Shown piece after piece: positions 63,514-64,000 of a DNA stretch of 64,000 nucleotides. This DNA is from an uncultured Lachnospiraceae bacterium (lineage in GTDB: Bacteria > Bacillota > Clostridia > Lachnospirales > Lachnospiraceae), in the NCBI GenBank assembly GCA_910578555.1, contig CAJTPS010000001.1, forward strand, positions 186,001-250,000, read 5' to 3'. Below the pieces are notes generated by a model that saw only the letters and a program-made list of their open reading frames with translations, had not been told where the DNA came from and searched no databases. A program made the translations under genes and the position numbers. Every line of letters starts with the position of its first letter. Positions within the stretch are counted from its first letter, which is position 1.

Positions 63514-64000
63514 ATGGTTATTAAACACAATCTTACAGCGATGAATGCAAATCGCATGTTCAATTTGACAAACGCAAGTCAGGCAAAATCTACAGAGAAA
63601 TTGTCTTCGGGATATAAGATCAACCGCGCTTCAGACGATGCGGCGGGATTATCCATATCAGAGAAAATGCGCAGGCAGATGAGAGGACTCACGCAGGCGT
63701 CGGCCAATGCGGCGGACGGCATCTCCTGTGTGCAGACAGCGGAGGGCGCACTGAATGAGGTGCATGACATGCTGCAGCGAATGGGTGAACTGGCGGTCAA
63801 AGGAGCCAATGGTACACTGACAACAGTGGACAGAGACTACATTAAGATGGAAGTCAGACAGTTGATGAGTGAGATCGACAGGGTACAGTCTACCACGACT
63901 TTTAATGAGCAAAAGCTGCTGGACGGTTCTTTTTCAAATAAAGGACTGCAGGTAGGTGCGGAATCCGGGCAGCATATCGGTATTACGATCCGCAATATGT
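63514..64000 (+). CDS. Flagellin, intact tandem copy (runs off the right edge)
   Basis: Open from ATG 63514 to the window end (~162 codons). Nearly identical to the 5' part of the first flagellin, including ~30 bases of leader with GAAAGGAAGGGAAGCC as ribosome site, but it keeps the bases encoding QTAEGALNEVHDM. Flagellin is the filament subunit, exported by the flagellar secretion apparatus. It has no sigma-28 promoter of its own in the 67-bp gap and no terminator was seen there, so it is probably cotranscribed with the broken copy. Confidence 0.93.
   Translation, partial: MVIKHNLTAMNANRMFNLTNASQAKSTEKLSSGYKINRASDDAAGLSISEKMRRQMRGLTQASANAADGISCVQTAEGALNEVHDMLQRMGELAVKGANGTLTTVDRDYIKMEVRQLMSEIDRVQSTTTFNEQKLLDGSFSNKGLQVGAESGQHIGITIRNM

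Noticed and set aside
1..64000. tRNA or rRNA genes
   Set aside because: None was recognised by eye on either strand; a tRNA scan would be decisive.

Overview
The window looks like a chromosome segment of a motile, spore-forming member of the Clostridia, most likely family Lachnospiraceae. This rests on tandem flagellins behind a sigma-28-type promoter, a spoIID-spoIIQ gene pair, a T-box leader on ileS, a Firmicutes-type (T7SSb) type VII secretion locus, frequent GGAGG ribosome sites and moderate G+C. No taxonomic search was possible.

Layout. 1-2.8 kb: the tail of a large serine recombinase abuts a broken FtsX permease, a clipped ABC ATPase and a PH/GRAM-like protein. 2.9-9.3 kb: promoter, T-box leader, ileS (type-2 IleRS) and glycogen phosphorylase. 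9.3-19.5 kb: a glycan-utilisation locus with a GntR/LacI-type repressor diverging from a two-permease sugar ABC importer, its binding lipoprotein and two cytoplasmic GH2 glycosidases; no importer ATPase is present. 19.6-23.9 kb: a HAD phosphatase, a small membrane protein, an Erm-type 23S rRNA methyltransferase behind a leader-peptide attenuator, and hflX.

24.1-42.5 kb is the main accessory region, an 18-kb type VII secretion locus. It encodes EsaA-like, WXG100 (EsxA-like), EssA-like, EsaB/YukD-like, EssB/YukC-like and EssC-like proteins. Inside and after this set are two large DUF2974-type lipases with the enzymatic domain at the N terminus and a helical, nearly identical targeting domain at the C terminus. 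That is the reverse arrangement known for the S. aureus T7SS lipase toxin TslA. In front of the first lipase sit four tandem copies of a membrane-anchored protein (candidate immunity proteins), and each of the first three is fused by a TAATG overlap to a truncated 5' fragment of the toxin gene. A fifth copy precedes the second lipase. The copies are recombination mosaics. Three small helical proteins between essC and the second pair are candidate targeting partners.

42.5-48.7 kb: a lipoprotein, an FtsX-type ABC transporter and a Fic protein with a C-terminal winged helix, the last preceded by repeated palindromes. 49-51.6 kb: an aconitase-family hydratase whose predicted 5' leader is made of 92-bp tandem hairpin repeats. 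51.9-55.3 kb: an EF-hand-like protein, then SpoIID- and SpoIIQ-like proteins that both lack expected catalytic or metal-binding residues. 55.4-61.1 kb: an amidohydrolase, a degenerate GH9-like lipoprotein, plsC, a PrcB-like lipoprotein and dihydroorotase. 61.2-62.1 kb: a MarR regulator coupled to a flavin-binding protein. 62.2-64 kb: a flagellin gene broken by a 7-bp deletion, followed by an intact tandem copy that runs off the window.
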